Of a stretch of 64,000 bases of DNA, positions 47,360-59,745 are shown piece after piece. The DNA comes from Endocalyx cinctus (lineage: Eukaryota; Ascomycota; Sordariomycetes; Amphisphaeriales; Apiosporaceae), in NCBI GenBank assembly GCA_001600455.1, contig BCKC01000009.1, forward strand, positions 2,046,001 to 2,110,000, written 5' to 3'. Each line of letters opens with the position of its first letter. The stretch's first letter is position 1. Both the position numbers and the translations under genes were made by a program. The notes under the pieces are model-generated. The model made no database searches. It saw nothing but the letters and a program-made list of their open reading frames with translations, and was not told where the DNA came from.

Positions 47360-47939
47360 CTATCTGGACTGTTGGGCAGCCGGGTTCTTGATCCCTACAC
47401 GCTCCGGGAACTAGAAGGTGATAACGTTAGCATTCGTATTTACCAGCGAATGCTGCAGACAAGCCAAAATTGGGTGCAGGTTGGGGTTTCTTACTTCGGA
47501 CTCTTGCAGGCTACCATTTTCAAGTATCTTCTTAATGACGGCATCGTCGTCGTGGGTATCGAATTCAGTGTCCAACACCTGGTTTGAGGCACCGTCCATT
47601 GTGCCTTGAGCTCCGTGTCTGCCGAGTATGTTAGTCTATCGATTGACTTCACTTCACGCAAGATTGGAGATTTGGGTTGGATCCGTGCGTAACAGGATCG
47701 GATTGGCTGGTAATGCGGGGTTGCTTCCGCGACAGCTGAGACGAGTCAACATCGAAGAAGACAAAATTAACTTACTTGTGCGTTACGAAGACCTTGAAGG
47801 AAGATACGAAGTGGGCCAATGGAACCGACTTGTCCGTCTGCCACTTCTTATATAGCTCGACATCGTCAACGAAGACGAGGAAGTCTTCGTCCTTGCCCTT
47901 GTAGTGGACCTTGATTTGAGTAGCTTCTCCTTTGGTCAT
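47360..47939 (-). CDS. rtc3: RTC3-like SBDS-domain protein
   Basis: Exons 47939-47776, 47618-47495 and 47410-47360 (donors GTAAGT and GTAAGA, acceptors GGCAG and TTCTAG) give 112 residues. Key stretches are MTKGEATQIKVHYKGKDEDF, VPLAHFVSSFKVFVTHK, DDDAVIKKILENGSLQESE and the tail FPERVGIKNPAAQQSR. This is the free-standing N-terminal SBDS domain found in yeast Rtc3 and its fungal relatives. Rtc3 is linked to RNA metabolism and telomere-capping phenotypes; full-length SBDS works in 60S ribosome maturation. All three exons are needed to reach the normal family length. Confidence 0.92.
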
Positions 47940-49467
47940 TTTGGCGGTGTTATGATGATGATACGTAGTAGTAGGGATGTGATGTGTGAAATGAAGAAAT
48001 GTGACTCGTTTTGTTTATCGGCTGGTTTGAGTTGATTGATTGAGTTTTGAGTGCTTTTGAATGTATTAATAAATCGCTAGATAATTAATTCACCTAGACA
48101 GGTAGATAGTGAAGATATGTAGAAGGATTATATGGTGGTGATAATAGTAGTAACGGTAATAGAAGGAGAAAGAAGAGGAGAAGGGAAGAAAGTAGTAGAA
48201 ATTGGAAGCTTCAAATAGTACTTACGGTCTTCTTTCAATACGTAACTTCTTCCAGTAGGAAAGTACTAAAATCTACATAATAAATTCTTTGCTTTTCTTT
48301 GTATCGATCGATCGTCATCCCCCTACCAATCAATCAAGGTGGCATGTCAAAACATTTATAAACTACGTCATCATCAAATTAGGAATTGGGAGTTTTTACG
48401 TTACCAGTTTCACTATGTTGACACGCGACAGCTCATTAGCCCCGCTACGCACTAACATCATCTCCAGCTTTATACTAATAAATTGCCCTGTAATCCAGCT
48501 TTACATCGTTAATGATCTAAGCTAAGCCCCTCATTCTTCAAGTACAAGTAACTGTTACTGTACCTCCGTACCCGTCGACATTGCCGGGGTAGCTTTGCCT
48601 CCAATTACAGCATTCTCAAGGTACCTGCGTCAAACTTACAAGTAGTATACTAGGTACCTAGGTACATACTTAAGTCCTCAGGTAGTATAATTTAGTGGAC
48701 GTATTTATATATATTTACGTCACTTATTAGGCAATCAACCGAGCATTTGCTGTATATATTGGATATACAGGTATAGTCAAGCAAACTCCAAGAAAGGCAA
48801 CTGAATAATATATGAATATCCATGGATACATAATACCAGATGATCTTCCGCCTACCGGATTTGATCAAAATCAAAACCAAGATATCATGTGCGAGTAAAT
48901 ATCCCATAAGATTCCAAGTTCATAGACAAAAAGCCTGAAAGTTAGGTACCTGGCTGATGATGGTTGCATTTAAATACTACCTAAGTAATCCAGCGCCGCT
49001 TCGAAAAGCTGTTAGGTCTTATTACCAGACCTTGTGTATCTAACATTACATTGTCATAAGAATATAGAATGCTGTAGCCTTTAAACCAATTTAACTTTTC
49101 TCTCTCGTCCAATCAATCCTACGCCTGTCAAAGTAAAACTCTTTCTTTCGCATGCAATATGTATAGAATAAAGGCCACGATAATGAAAATGAGGTTTAAA
49201 GTGAGAGGTAGGAAGAAAATGATATCTTCACATAAGGAACAAAAAGAAGAAACATAAAAAAATTTAAAATAAAAGAAGGAAAATAAAAATGAGGGTACTC
49301 CAGTCATGTCGATGTCGATACCGATGCCATACCAAAACCAAACTCTAGTCGACGAACGTCTTATCATGCTTAACCAAAGCAACCGACTAGATTATTACTT
49401 CCCCCTTCACCCCTTACCACCGTGGCTGTAGTTCCCCGTTCCTCATTTCATGTCATTCATATCCTTC
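47940..49467. other. Spacer with palindromic words
   Basis: Promoter of rtc3 and 3' flank of the RhoGEF gene. It contains CGATCGATCG near 48305, TAGGTACCTAGGTACA at 48651-48666 and a run of short near-palindromes to 48720. No supported gene. Confidence 0.5.
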
Positions 49468-52400
49468 TCAGCGGAAAAAGTTTCGAATGCCAGAAGGAAC
49501 GAAACTTCGATTAATACCGCTCACTCGGGGCCACTTGCTGTTATATCTTGAGCCGCTCAGCGGACTCGCGTTTTCCGATCCCCGGTAGGCGTATGCGGGT
49601 ATCCTATCTGATAATGGAGAGGCCGATTTTCTAGTTGATTCCATCCTCTCAATTCGCTCAACATTGTTTGCCGAAGACGGCCGGAGTGGCGGCGTGTCGA
49701 AGCCCCCAACCTCGAGCTTTGCTAGGTTGTGTTTTCTGACCGTGCCCCCCGTCATCATAGCCTCCATTGGCAAGGACGTCACGCTGCTAGCGCTGCTACT
49801 CCTCTCCGTCTCATCCTGAATCATTGCTAGCCTGGATTTGCTCGGCTCTTCGCCCGCTTCTTCTTTGTTTAAGTACGGGCATGTTTCGCAATTTATACTG
49901 GCTACTGCGTGGACGGAATTATTGATCTGATACGGCCCATCATCTTCGTTTGCCGTGAGCGGCGTAGTCGCTGGACGTTTCGAAAATGAGTTGGCAATGC
50001 TCGTCACGCTTAACTTTCGGATCATAGTAGAGGCAGAGCTGAAGACCAGATGTTCGCTTCGCGACCGGTTAGTTATCCCGGGGAAAGGCAGAGTTTCACG
50101 GCTCCAAACATCTGCTAGCACCGCCTCTAACCGAGCTCTGTCCGCCCGCGAAGGCGCAAGAACCGGTATGCGAGAGTTGGTTGTGAGAAGAGACTGTGAA
50201 CGATTGATCGCCGTGCTGGATCTGGACGCCGACGGGTCTTTCGCCGTACTCGTGTTCTTTAATATGACTTGACATAAAGGCGATTTTGGCCCAACCGTGG
50301 TCGCCCTGTGGATGGAAAGTCGGCGAGCAACGGTGCCTGGTTTACCAAATACCGTACCAAGACTCTTCATGCTAAGGTGAACAGAGCTGTAGAACGCTGG
50401 CTCTGACACGTTAAATTTGTCCATTCCATCCGAGGGTGATAAGCGAGCTCGCCATTCTTGCTCTTCTTTAGCAGAGCAGGCCGTCAATATCACTTCGTAT
50501 AACTGATGGTCGCATTCAAAGATGAGCTTCCACGAAAAGGGTGCTGTATGACATTGCAACCCTAATTCAGTCAGTTGAGAGTCCGAAGTCACAAATACCT
50601 AATCTGTGTGTTGCTTACCTCGTCCGTTATCAATGTCTTCAACCTTGACACTGTCCAAGCCGATGCAGGCTTGGATCGTGTAAACTTGGTCAAACCTGCC
50701 AGTGGTTGCAAGGCATAAGCAGTCCCTATATAGTAGGGACGCCATATATTGGCCGTTCACGCCTTCTCTTGTCTGCCAGCATACGTGGAGTGCGCCACAG
50801 AGACGGATTTGTCCGAAAGAACGTATCGTGGATTTAGACACAGCATCAAGCTTCTATTGCATCGTTAGCAGAGTTTATGGAAGATACTCATTCACCGTAA
50901 GACTTACTTGATTCGGAAACACCAATCGATCCTGAAGTGTCCAAGTTTGTTCCAACGTGACTTTCACCTGGGGATCGTCCGTAGCTCGATTTATCTCCGC
51001 AGTGGCCTCCCGAAGACGGATGAGAACATTCTCTACTTCCATGTGCGAGTTGGGACAGTCACAAACTGGAGTATACTTGAGCAGCTCTGAAAACAGAAGG
51101 GGGTATCGGCAAATTCTTTGGATAGGCTATATGCCGTTAGTTTTTTTGCTTATGCACCAATGGACTAAGGGAATAATATAATGACTCACTTTAACCAACA
51201 GATCACCAATAGTGAGCGATTTCTTCGTGTGGTCAGGGTGACAGTTGGACGCACTCAGCGAAGCGGCCAGCGCTTCCAATCCTTTCTGATACGTCTCCCA
51301 CTGGGGTAACGTCCGGTGAGTAGTTGCAACATCCCTGATCATCATCTCATACTTGGCACCATACTCTTCGTATGCAAAAAAACGGTTCATCTATCTTGTG
51401 TTAGAAGAAATTTCACTGAACTCATCAAGTTTTCAGCCAGGTTGTTATTATCCGTGACTTACCCTCTTCCCAAACACTCGTGCTACTTCGGCAGCTACGT
51501 TGGGCTCGGCAACAATTCCGGGAACTCTTTGCAGCCAAGAATTTGCTCCGTTCTTTTCAGGGACAGAGTCTAGGCTATGCCAACGATGATGCTTCTTGTC
51601 TACCGGCGGCCGAGATGGGAGATGAACACGTTCAGGCTGCGTGTACTCCGAGTTAGGTACTACCTTATGAAGCTCACCAAGAATTTCTTCGTGAAGTTCT
51701 ACAATATCCGTCAAATTTCTGTTTATCGAGGATCGAAGTCCGTGATGCGGCGAAGGCAACGAAGCTAACAGCGTGACGTAGACCTTTTCTAGTTGTCAGT
51801 CGGATGACCTGAAGTTTATAAGGGGAAAAAAATAACTAACGTTCATGAGAAATCGAATGTCCCCTATATAGTTCTCCTCCGTATTGATGAGTTCCTCGAG
51901 GATTCGCCGCCTTTGCAGAAGGCGCTCTGTAACTCCAGGATCTGCGGTTATAGGCCGGTCGAAAACTGTGCTATCTTCGGAGAACCTTGGAGTCGACGCC
52001 GATGTTCGGGCGCTGCGGTCGGTTTTTGTATGTAAAGACGACCGTGCAGTATGTCTCCGTGGACGTGTAACGACGCTGGCGCTGGCGAGGCTCACACTCG
52101 CACTTCGAACGGCAGCCACGAACCCGAAAGAAGAGTCCGAGGACGATTTCCGATGGCTATCCGTTTTCACGGAGCCATTCTCCAGGGAGTACCTGGGAAA
52201 TCGTTCGACTTGATCATTCCAATCCCGGATATCCGGACGATGTGCTCGTCTATGCAATGTTCTCATCCATTTCTGAAACGGCTTGACCAGGGGAGATGGC
52301 GGCTTTTTCTCATCACATTTGACGCTGAGATTATCAATCGAAAGCCTTGGTATCCGGGTCGAGAATTCTTGAGCTTCGTCTTTTTCTATGTCTAAACCGA

Positions 52401-52620
52401 GTGATGCGATGTTGTCGATTTTCTTCCAAGCAGCCTCAACTTCCTCGTCGGAGTTAAAGAAGCTGAGATCTTCAGGACCAAGGTCGGGCTCGGTTCGGGT
52501 AAGGCGGAGAACCGGAGGTTGTGAGCGGGGATTTGCCCAGCTAGTCCTTCCAGTGATATGTAGTGAGCTGCTCCGTGAACAAGGTCGGGGAGAAGGAGAC
52601 GGCAAAGCGACGAGGGCCAT
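49468..52620 (-). CDS. Rho guanine-nucleotide exchange factor (DH-PH)
   Basis: Six exons join in phase: 52620-51841, 51783-51463, 51390-51190, 51126-50908, 50853-50619 and 50561-49468, giving 949 residues. The ATG at 52620 is the first in the frame. The N-terminal 235 residues are Ser/Arg-rich. The DH domain runs from about 238 (ILEELINTEENYIGDIRFLM) through NRFFAYEEYGAKYEMMI to PIQRICRYPLLFSELLKYT, the conserved core helix, ending near 505. A PH domain follows (about 510-650; LQCHTAPFSWKLIFEC and EEQEWRARL, the Trp of its final helix). The C-terminal 300 residues are Ser/Arg-rich. DH-PH proteins load GTP onto Rho GTPases, which drive polarity and wall synthesis. The exact subclass is not resolved. 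The fifth intron offers two acceptors; only the downstream one (TTAG before 50561) keeps the frame. Confidence 0.9.
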
Positions 52621-54566
52621 GACGGACGAGAAACGGGGAGAGGGGTATCGTGGGGCCAAAAAAAGGGAAAAAAAAGAAAATCAAATCAAATCAAATACAA
52701 ATCAAATAAAAAAAAGACCCAAGAAAGTTGAAATATGGATGATGAAACCAAAATTTGGTTCCAAGAGACTCCAAGACTTTCTTGATTCAAAACATAATTA
52801 CCAACAAGTAGAGAAAAATGCAGATGAGGAACAAAGAAGAGGACGATAACATGCGGAGATGATGCTTAGGATGGATTAATTCCTCATCTAGAGGGCATTA
52901 TGGATACGCTGGGAAGTTGAGAACCACGCAATCATGACTGAACTATTTAGAATAGGAGAGAACGACGGAATTGAATTCAATGGTGAACAAATAAAATAAA
53001 AATAAATTAAACAGAAAAAAAACCACGCAGGCTTTGGGACCGAGACCTGACTGAGCGTAGAAGTGATAGATTAAGAAAAAAAAGTTGACGCCAATAATTG
53101 AGGAAAGACAGACAGACACGAAAGAAAAAAAAAATAACTATAAATTTTTTTTTTTTTTTTTTACCTTAGATCTACTGGCTTCCTATTACTTTCATCGAAA
53201 GGTCTCAGACGGTGTGGTATTTTACTCTTTTACTCTTTTATTCTTTTATTCGAGCTGCATGGAGGAGGCGTTCAATGTTTATGAGAATGTGACACAAAGT
53301 CGCGGAGTTGACTGTGCAACAGGGTACTGCGTCATAACGACATTCCGAAAGACAGATGGAAAATAGTGATCCGCATGGACTGTACATATTCGTAATTATT
53401 AAAACTATCAATACTCATTTTGAGATTATCAATCTAGTACGTATGCGAAATGATCTACTTTCTTATATTGGGAGATTAGCAGATTGTCAGTCAGATTAGA
53501 CAAGTGGACAAGGTTTCTAAATATTGATATAAGATATGATGTAATGAAGTTACGTATAGAGGATCACATTCTGGATAAGGTACCTAGGTAACAACATAAC
53601 ATCATATTATATGAAGGACGACGAGGTAGAATATAATTCTAACTTGATCGATAGAGAATAAAAAGCCAATAAGTGAGTGATCAACCAATCAATTTAACAC
53701 TCACGAGGCTGCATTAGATAGTGTATGTTTGATGGCCTGTTTATAGGTCCGTTAAGTTATACCGGAGAATTTATAACAGAAGAAGAAATTAATTGGGTCG
53801 GGATGCCGTGTTTTGAACGCCAAGCTTTGTCCAATGTTCCGGTTTAGACCCTTAAGACCCACTTGACATACAGTACGGTACCAGTATTAGAGTACGGATA
53901 CAAAGTAAGTTTTTTTTACTGCACTGACCTTTGGAAGGGTGTGGTAGTGCACTGATAGTATCTTGTTACAGCATATGTAGTGTAGCTGTTAGTACATAGT
54001 AGTACCTACAACTATAATTTATACCTGCCTGACAGCGTTAGAGAGAGTCTGTGGGATGGTCACAGGGTGTGCTTTCTTTCTCTCTTTCTTTCTTCTTGAG
54101 AGTGACTAGGACCATATTAACATCGTTTTCAAAGTGTTTTTGAACGAATAAATTACTCAAGATCGTTCCCTGTGACCACTCTGCCACTTTATACTAAAAC
54201 TCAAATACTTATTCACTACCTAGGTACTTCGTAGGCTGGCAGGCTGGTAGGTAACGACATTACTTGTACTTACTTGTATGTACCTAGGTAGTGGATAGTG
54301 CTAAATATCATTGATAAAGCTCTTTGATAAGATAAGATAAGATGAGATAAGAGAGAATAAAACGAGCCTCAAATAACAGCCACAATCAAGTTTCAGCCAC
54401 TTCCAATAGTGTTTTTCGCTTAACCTAATTTTCCCCACACCAATAATAATTTTTTTTCACTTCCTACACCTTTTGCGATCTAAGGGAACAACTTATCTCA
54501 TCCCACCGACAACTTTTTTTTTTTTCGACAACCATTTCGCCCAACGACAAACGACAACCAAAAACA
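52621..54566. other. Divergent spacer upstream of the RhoGEF and eL36 genes
   Basis: No supported gene. It contains tandem ATCAA words (52680-52710), T18 at 53145-53162, TTTTACTC repeats near 53220-53245, GGTACCTAGGTAAC at 53579-53592, CTACCTAGGTAC at 54217-54228, TACCTAGGTA at 54281-54290 and a GATAA repeat near 54327-54350. A CCAAT box is near 54403 and a pyrimidine-rich stretch comes before eL36. Confidence 0.5.
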
Positions 54567-55431
54567 ATGGCGAAAGAAGCAGCTGCCCGTACTGGGCTTC
54601 ACTTCGGTCTTAACCGTGGACATGTACGTTGAATTGAATAACTAATTGTTGATTTTTATATCATCATTCCCGTCCCTCGTCGTCTACCATACAAAAATCG
54701 ACCGACATATTTTTGGATATCCTGGGTGGGAAGGAGCTTTGAGAAAGAAGACATGAGAAATAAACAAAGAGAATAAATATATGGGACAATACCTACTTCG
54801 TTCATCCACGGATAAGAGAAGAAGGAGAAAAATAGAGAAACAATAAAAAGAAAACCAGCCTTTTTTCTAGTCTCACCTCGTGGAGGATCTCTGCTCTTCT
54901 TGCACCCAGGAATATCCTCTTCTTGTCACGCAAAGATTAAACACGCAGACGATGGACATTGTTGGCTGATCTTTTTCTTGTTCTCGCAAACTTTTTAGAA
55001 AACCACCGCCCGTGTCAACAAGGCTCGCGTTTCGCGGACCAAGGGTCACCTCTCCAAGAGAACCGCTTTCGTTCGTGATGTCGTCAAGGAGGTTGCTGGG
55101 TACGTTATCAACTTTCTTTTTCTAGTTCTACAAATCTAACAAGTACGAATCCCGCTAACTTTTATGACCATATAGTCTTGCCCCCTATGAGCGCCGAGTA
55201 GTTGAATTGCTCCGCAACAGCAAGGACAAGCGTGCCCGTAAGCTTGCCAAGAAGCGAGTATGTAACCACCTTTTTTATTGTCACTATTCTGTTTTACCAT
55301 TATGATACCAGTGCAATGATTATTAACTTATTCTTTTTTTTCTACTGTAGCTTGGCAGCTTCGGCCGTGGCAAGAGAAAGGTCGACGAGCTCCAGCGAGT
55401 CATTGCCGAGTCCCGCAGAGCTGGCCACTAA
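54567..55431 (+). CDS. rpl36: 60S ribosomal protein eL36
   Basis: Four exons, 54567-54623, 54999-55099, 55176-55257 and 55351-55431, give 106 residues. Starts and ends: [58 protein letters not shown], and [19 protein letters not shown] ending in Ala-Gly-His. Donors are GTACGT, GTACGT and GTATGT; acceptors are TTTTTAG, ATATAG and CTGTAG. It is a small basic protein of the large ribosomal subunit. The 375-base first intron near the start is typical of fungal ribosomal protein genes. Confidence 0.97.
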
Positions 55432-55873
55432 ACGACTTCTTTTATAGTGTGCTAGGAGGATGGCATGAACGGAGGAAAAAAAATAAATAAATCACATCTA
55501 CACAAAAATTCGGCATGGTCTGGCGTCGCAAATTCTCGGTATTGAATTCATGAATAGTTCGGTTCGTTTTGACACGAGCGGGCATATGGTTTTGCTAGCA
55601 GGTAGCTCAGCAGCAGCTTGAATGCAACACCTAAATGTGAAATGACTATGAGACATCCCCACACAACGATGCCTTATTTATTTACTACGTGATAAAAACA
55701 ACAAGGTGATATTTAACGCAATGTTCTAGTAAAAACAGTGATAATTCTCCCCGGCTAAACTCCAAACAATGCTTTATTCATAAACCGGTTACTGAAGTTT
55801 CCATCACGGATCTCTTCTTTATAATTTCTGTTTCGATGGATAATAGTATATTTCGTTCCAGTGATCGGTAATA
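55432..55873. other. Convergent spacer
   Basis: 3' flanks of eL36 and the UBX protein gene. A short AAATAAATAAAT stretch near 55480 may serve the eL36 poly(A) site. Nothing else is seen. Confidence 0.5.
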
Positions 55874-57406
55874 TCATTTCTTACCCAAGCCCTTAAACCA
55901 TTTGGGTTTCTTAAACGCGGAACCCTCGCCATCATTCTTCGGCTTGGATGTCGGAGGCGGCGCTCGTTGACCGGCTGATTCCTCGACATCGACCTCTGGC
56001 ACATCGGGAATAGAGACCTGCTGTGCCTGGCCGAGAGCACTGCTCTTCAACAATGGCTTCTTGCGGATATCGCTGGGCACTTTGTCGTCCCAGATAAAGT
56101 TGAGGAGCGTGCTCGTTCGCAACCGGTAGCCCTCGATCAGTCTACTAGCCGGACTGGCGTCGTCTTTGATAACCTCCTTGCCCGGGGGAATTCCTAGCTT
56201 GAAAGCCAGCGTGTCATCCGCCATGAGACGTCTAACCTCTGCATAGACCGATGCACCCGTGTCCCCGTGCCCAAACGTCCACGCGGCCGAGAAATTGTCC
56301 GGGAAGCGGACTTTGATCTGGATAGATTTGATAGCGGCGATCTTGGCCGCTTCGGCCGCTTTTATTTCTCTGATTTCTTCGTCGGATTTGAGACGCTTAT
56401 TTTCACCAGCGGTCTGTAATAATTTCTGGTGGCTCAGCGCGTGACCGGTATCCGGAATAAAAGCGTCGTCAGAGTCGGCTCGAAGGGCAGCGGCGGGGGT
56501 AGTAGATGTTGGCGCGGAGAAAATAGTGACTGCGCGATGTTCAGAGTTAGGTTGTTCGTCTACATCCATAGTATCGTGCTCAGCGTGTATCTGTTCTTGT
56601 AGTGTTGGCGATGTCTCGGCAGCAGGAGCTGCGTCCGTGGTGGTACTTGGTGCAGTATTTTCTGCTATCGCTGGTGACTGCTTAGGGACTGATAAATCCG
56701 CGGTCTCGCTGGTAGAAGGTTTAGGCGCAGGGACTGGTTCAACTGCTTGATCTGGCTTCGACTCTTCCTCTTCTGTCCTGAAGAACTGACTTATTTCTTC
56801 CATTGCTTGTGCGAGGGTCTTATTTGTTTCCTTAAACGATATTCTCAACATCACGCTACCGGCATTGTAACCGAGTTGTGCTAAGCTCTTCTGGAAGTCG
56901 GTAAATTCTGTCAACGTTCGACTCTCTATCTGTACGATGGGCCCTTCATAGTAGAGCTGCCCGCTACCTTCGGTCGTGCCATTATTCATCCGGGCCACTC
57001 CTCTCGCGGTAATGTTCAAGTTCTTTCCACCGCTCGCTTTTCCACTTTCAAACTGGCGCAAGACTTGCCAAATAGTCAAATCGCTGGGAAGCTTCTCGGT
57101 AATCCGGCCATTAGGTGGGAAAAGGGACGATTCTGGAGGGGCAGAGAACTGTAATGCGACGTTGATGGCAGAAGGGGTTTTAGATCGTGCGACGAGTTCA
57201 AGGTTGGCTCCTTGTACCAGGCCTGCTATACGAACGGTGCTGGACATCTCCAGCTGCTTCTGCTTTTGCTTCAAGACATAATTATTGGGCGATAACCTAA
57301 GTTTCGTACAAGCTTGCTCTAAGATTTCGGTCAAGTATGTGCCGGGTGTGACTTTAATGGTTACCTTGCGAAAATCCGTTCCAACTACCGTCACCTTGCT
57401 CGCCAT
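55874..57406 (-). CDS. UBX4: TUG/ASPL-type UBX-domain Cdc48 cofactor
   Basis: Uninterrupted frame of 510 residues. I place the ATG at 57406, since the frame extends upstream without an ATG. The N-terminus (ASKVTVVGTDFRKVTIKVTP, then YLTEILEQACTKLRLSP) is the TUG ubiquitin-like domain, about residues 3-85. A second ubiquitin-like region covers about 95-210. The middle is Ser/Thr/Pro/Glu-rich. A UBX domain lies at about 365-445 (IKVRFPDNFSAAWTFGHGDT). The end is Lys-rich (KKPKWFKGLGKK). Yeast Ubx4 and mammalian ASPSCR1/TUG bind the AAA ATPase Cdc48/p97 and disassemble or modulate its complexes. Confidence 0.92.
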   Translation of the reverse strand: MASKVTVVGTDFRKVTIKVTPGTYLTEILEQACTKLRLSPNNYVLKQKQKQLEMSSTVRIAGLVQGANLELVARSKTPSAINVALQFSAPPESSLFPPNGRITEKLPSDLTIWQVLRQFESGKASGGKNLNITARGVARMNNGTTEGSGQLYYEGPIVQIESRTLTEFTDFQKSLAQLGYNAGSVMLRISFKETNKTLAQAMEEISQFFRTEEEESKPDQAVEPVPAPKPSTSETADLSVPKQSPAIAENTAPSTTTDAAPAAETSPTLQEQIHAEHDTMDVDEQPNSEHRAVTIFSAPTSTTPAAALRADSDDAFIPDTGHALSHQKLLQTAGENKRLKSDEEIREIKAAEAAKIAAIKSIQIKVRFPDNFSAAWTFGHGDTGASVYAEVRRLMADDTLAFKLGIPPGKEVIKDDASPASRLIEGYRLRTSTLLNFIWDDKVPSDIRKKPLLKSSALGQAQQVSIPDVPEVDVEESAGQRAPPPTSKPKNDGEGSAFKKPKWFKGLGKK

Positions 57407-58340
57407 TTTGACCAAACCAGATTTATGACTTGGAAATATAGAAAGTATATATTAAAGACCTGTGATGTAGTAAGGAGTAAGAACTTCGATATCTGCCTGC
57501 TGATTCTCTCGCTATTGGTCTTGCGTCCTATAAGCAAACTGAGAGTGGGGGTGGGGTGTTATTTCGAGTCCGACTCTCTTGATTTTATCTTTTGAAGTTC
57601 AAAGGCTTCAAATTTATTAAAGGAAACAGTGTTATGATCTGCCCACGTTGTTTGTTTTTATTTTTTAAAAATAAATAAGAGATTAATGATGGGAAAAGTA
57701 TATGTAAATAGCTTGACGATCAACCAGTGCTTTTAAGAAGATTCACTAGAATAGAATGTTTGGGAATATGATGGACGAACACAATTACATCAGCTGTCGC
57801 TAACTTACCTACGCTGATAGCTACACCCGTGGACCGTAGTATGTAGGTAATATTGGAAGTGAATACACTTATCAGCTTATCGTGGAGGGGTCTTTGGATA
57901 AGTCGGTAGGTTAGGTAGGTATTCACCGTAGTGTAGTAGTGGACCTAGTGAGCTCTAACCTATTAGCTACCTACCAGCCTACATACCTACGCGTAGGTAC
58001 CTAGTAAGGCTCTGTACACTAATTGATCAGCAGGGATCTCGTAATTTAGTGTGCTACATCCCTGTAGGTTATCTGGTTATCTGGCTACACACTAACCTAA
58101 CAATAAGCTGGAGCTGCCGCGCCAGTCGTGTTTGCCTTATTCTAAAGTGACGACCACCAAGCTCAGCCTGCTCGATTGCTTAGTACAGCTTCATTCTTCT
58201 CAACGACGATAACCAACCAAGTCAAAACGTTAGCTCTGCGGATTTAATTTATACTGCACATAACTCGGCGGCGATAAATTTATAAGATTAATCAAAAAAA
58301 GGAAGAGTAGTATAACATCTTAATACTAGTTGCCCTCGTC
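57407..58340. other. Divergent spacer
   Basis: Promoters of the UBX4-type and proteasome genes. At 57900-58010 there are many copies of GTAGGT and its inverse ACCTAC, with an imperfect palindrome at ACCTACGCGTAGGT (about 57986-57999). No supported gene. Confidence 0.5.
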
Positions 58341-59295
58341 ATGGTAAGCTTTTGATCCCATACCGAATCTAGAGACCTTGGAATTATATATCCCACAAAG
58401 CTTCAATTCGATACAGAAACAAACAGAAGACAGATTGCTAACATACCTTATGATGAAATAGTCTTCTCCCTTCTCGATAAGTACGTACCACGATACCTTC
58501 CCCATCCCACTTACATCCTTTCACGGACGATGAAGAGCTCTTGATTATTAGAAGGAAAAGAAGAAACAAAAAAGGACTTTAAACTAACCAACCGATCACT
58601 TTTTCTCGGAAACGTACAGACGGCGGCGCCTGCGTCGCCATGGTAGGCAAGGACTGCGTAGCGATAGCGTGCGACCTGCGTCTGGGCCTGCAAGCGTTGA
58701 CGGTATCGAACAACTTCCCCAAGATCTTCCAGTACGGGGACGTCTTCCTCGGGCTTACCGGCCTGGCGACGGACGTGTCGACCGTGTCGGACCTATTCCG
58801 GTACAAGGTGAACATGTACCGGCTCCGCGAGGAGCGCAACATCGCGCCCACGACCTTCGCCAACCTCGTCTCCTCCTCCCTGTACGAGCGCCGGTTCGGC
58901 CCTTACTTCGTCAGCCCCGTCGTCGCCGGCCTCGAGCCCAAGTCCGGCAAGCCGTTCATTTGTGGCTTTGACTCGATCGGCTGCATCGACTTCGCCAAGG
59001 ACTTCATCGTCAGCGGTACCGCCTCGGAACAGCTTTTCGGCATGTGCGAGAGCTTGTGGGAGCCTGATCTTGTATGTACTGACTTTGTTCCCTATCTCTT
59101 GATTTCAGATGAATTATTTCCCTCTTACTAATCTACTTTCTTTCCTTCTAGGGTCCCGACGAACTATTTGAGACTATCTCCCAAGCTTTGCTAAGCGCTG
59201 TAGACCGAGACGCCTTGTCTGGATGGGGTGCACATGTCTATATCGTTGAGAAGGATAAGGTGACTAAGCGGTTATTGAAGGGACGACAAGACTAA
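58341..59295 (+). CDS. pup3: Proteasome subunit beta-3 (Pup3)
   Basis: Four coding exons: 58341-58343 (only the ATG), 58462-58480 (19 bases), 58620-59071 and 59152-59295. They join to 205 residues, equal to yeast Pup3. The first three exons read [20 protein letters not shown], matching the family start. Later motifs are [59 protein letters not shown] and [20 protein letters not shown]. Beta-3 is a non-catalytic subunit of the 20S core; the N-terminal Thr of active subunits is absent, as expected. Donors are GTAAGC, GTACGT and GTATGT; acceptors are AATAG, TACAG and TTCTAG. Confidence 0.96.
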
Positions 59296-59745
59296 AGTGA
59301 TTTATCTATCATCATGAAAAAAAGTTGTAATACGACGCGTTCTGGTCGGTGAGGCATTGATAATAAAGAAGATTTATTTCACATCATCATCGCAGTGTGG
59401 AGCACTGCGGGATCGCGACGTCAGATCTCGATCTTGGTACGGGATAGCAGTGTCGGAAAAAAGAACACGTCATGGCAGACTACCTGCCATCTGTACCAAT
59501 ACATAGATGCGTCGTAATATCGAAGGTTAGCCAATACTAAGATTATCATGCACCTATACATATTTCAACTACAAACAAATTCTATGGGAATCCAGGATGC
59601 TTCAAGCTTGATTTATATTTAAATTTACTCTAACTATCATGATAGTTTACACGGGATGCAAAGCGCAAATAGTAGTTTAGTAGTACATCCATCGTCTAGT
59701 CTACTAGTCTATAAAGGGCCCGATTCGCCTGTGCGGTGCCTTTAA
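59296..59745. other. Convergent spacer
   Basis: 3' flanks of pup3 and the Ca2+-ATPase gene. A short inverted word (CTATCATGATAG at 59634-59645) is present. Nothing else is seen. Confidence 0.5.
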
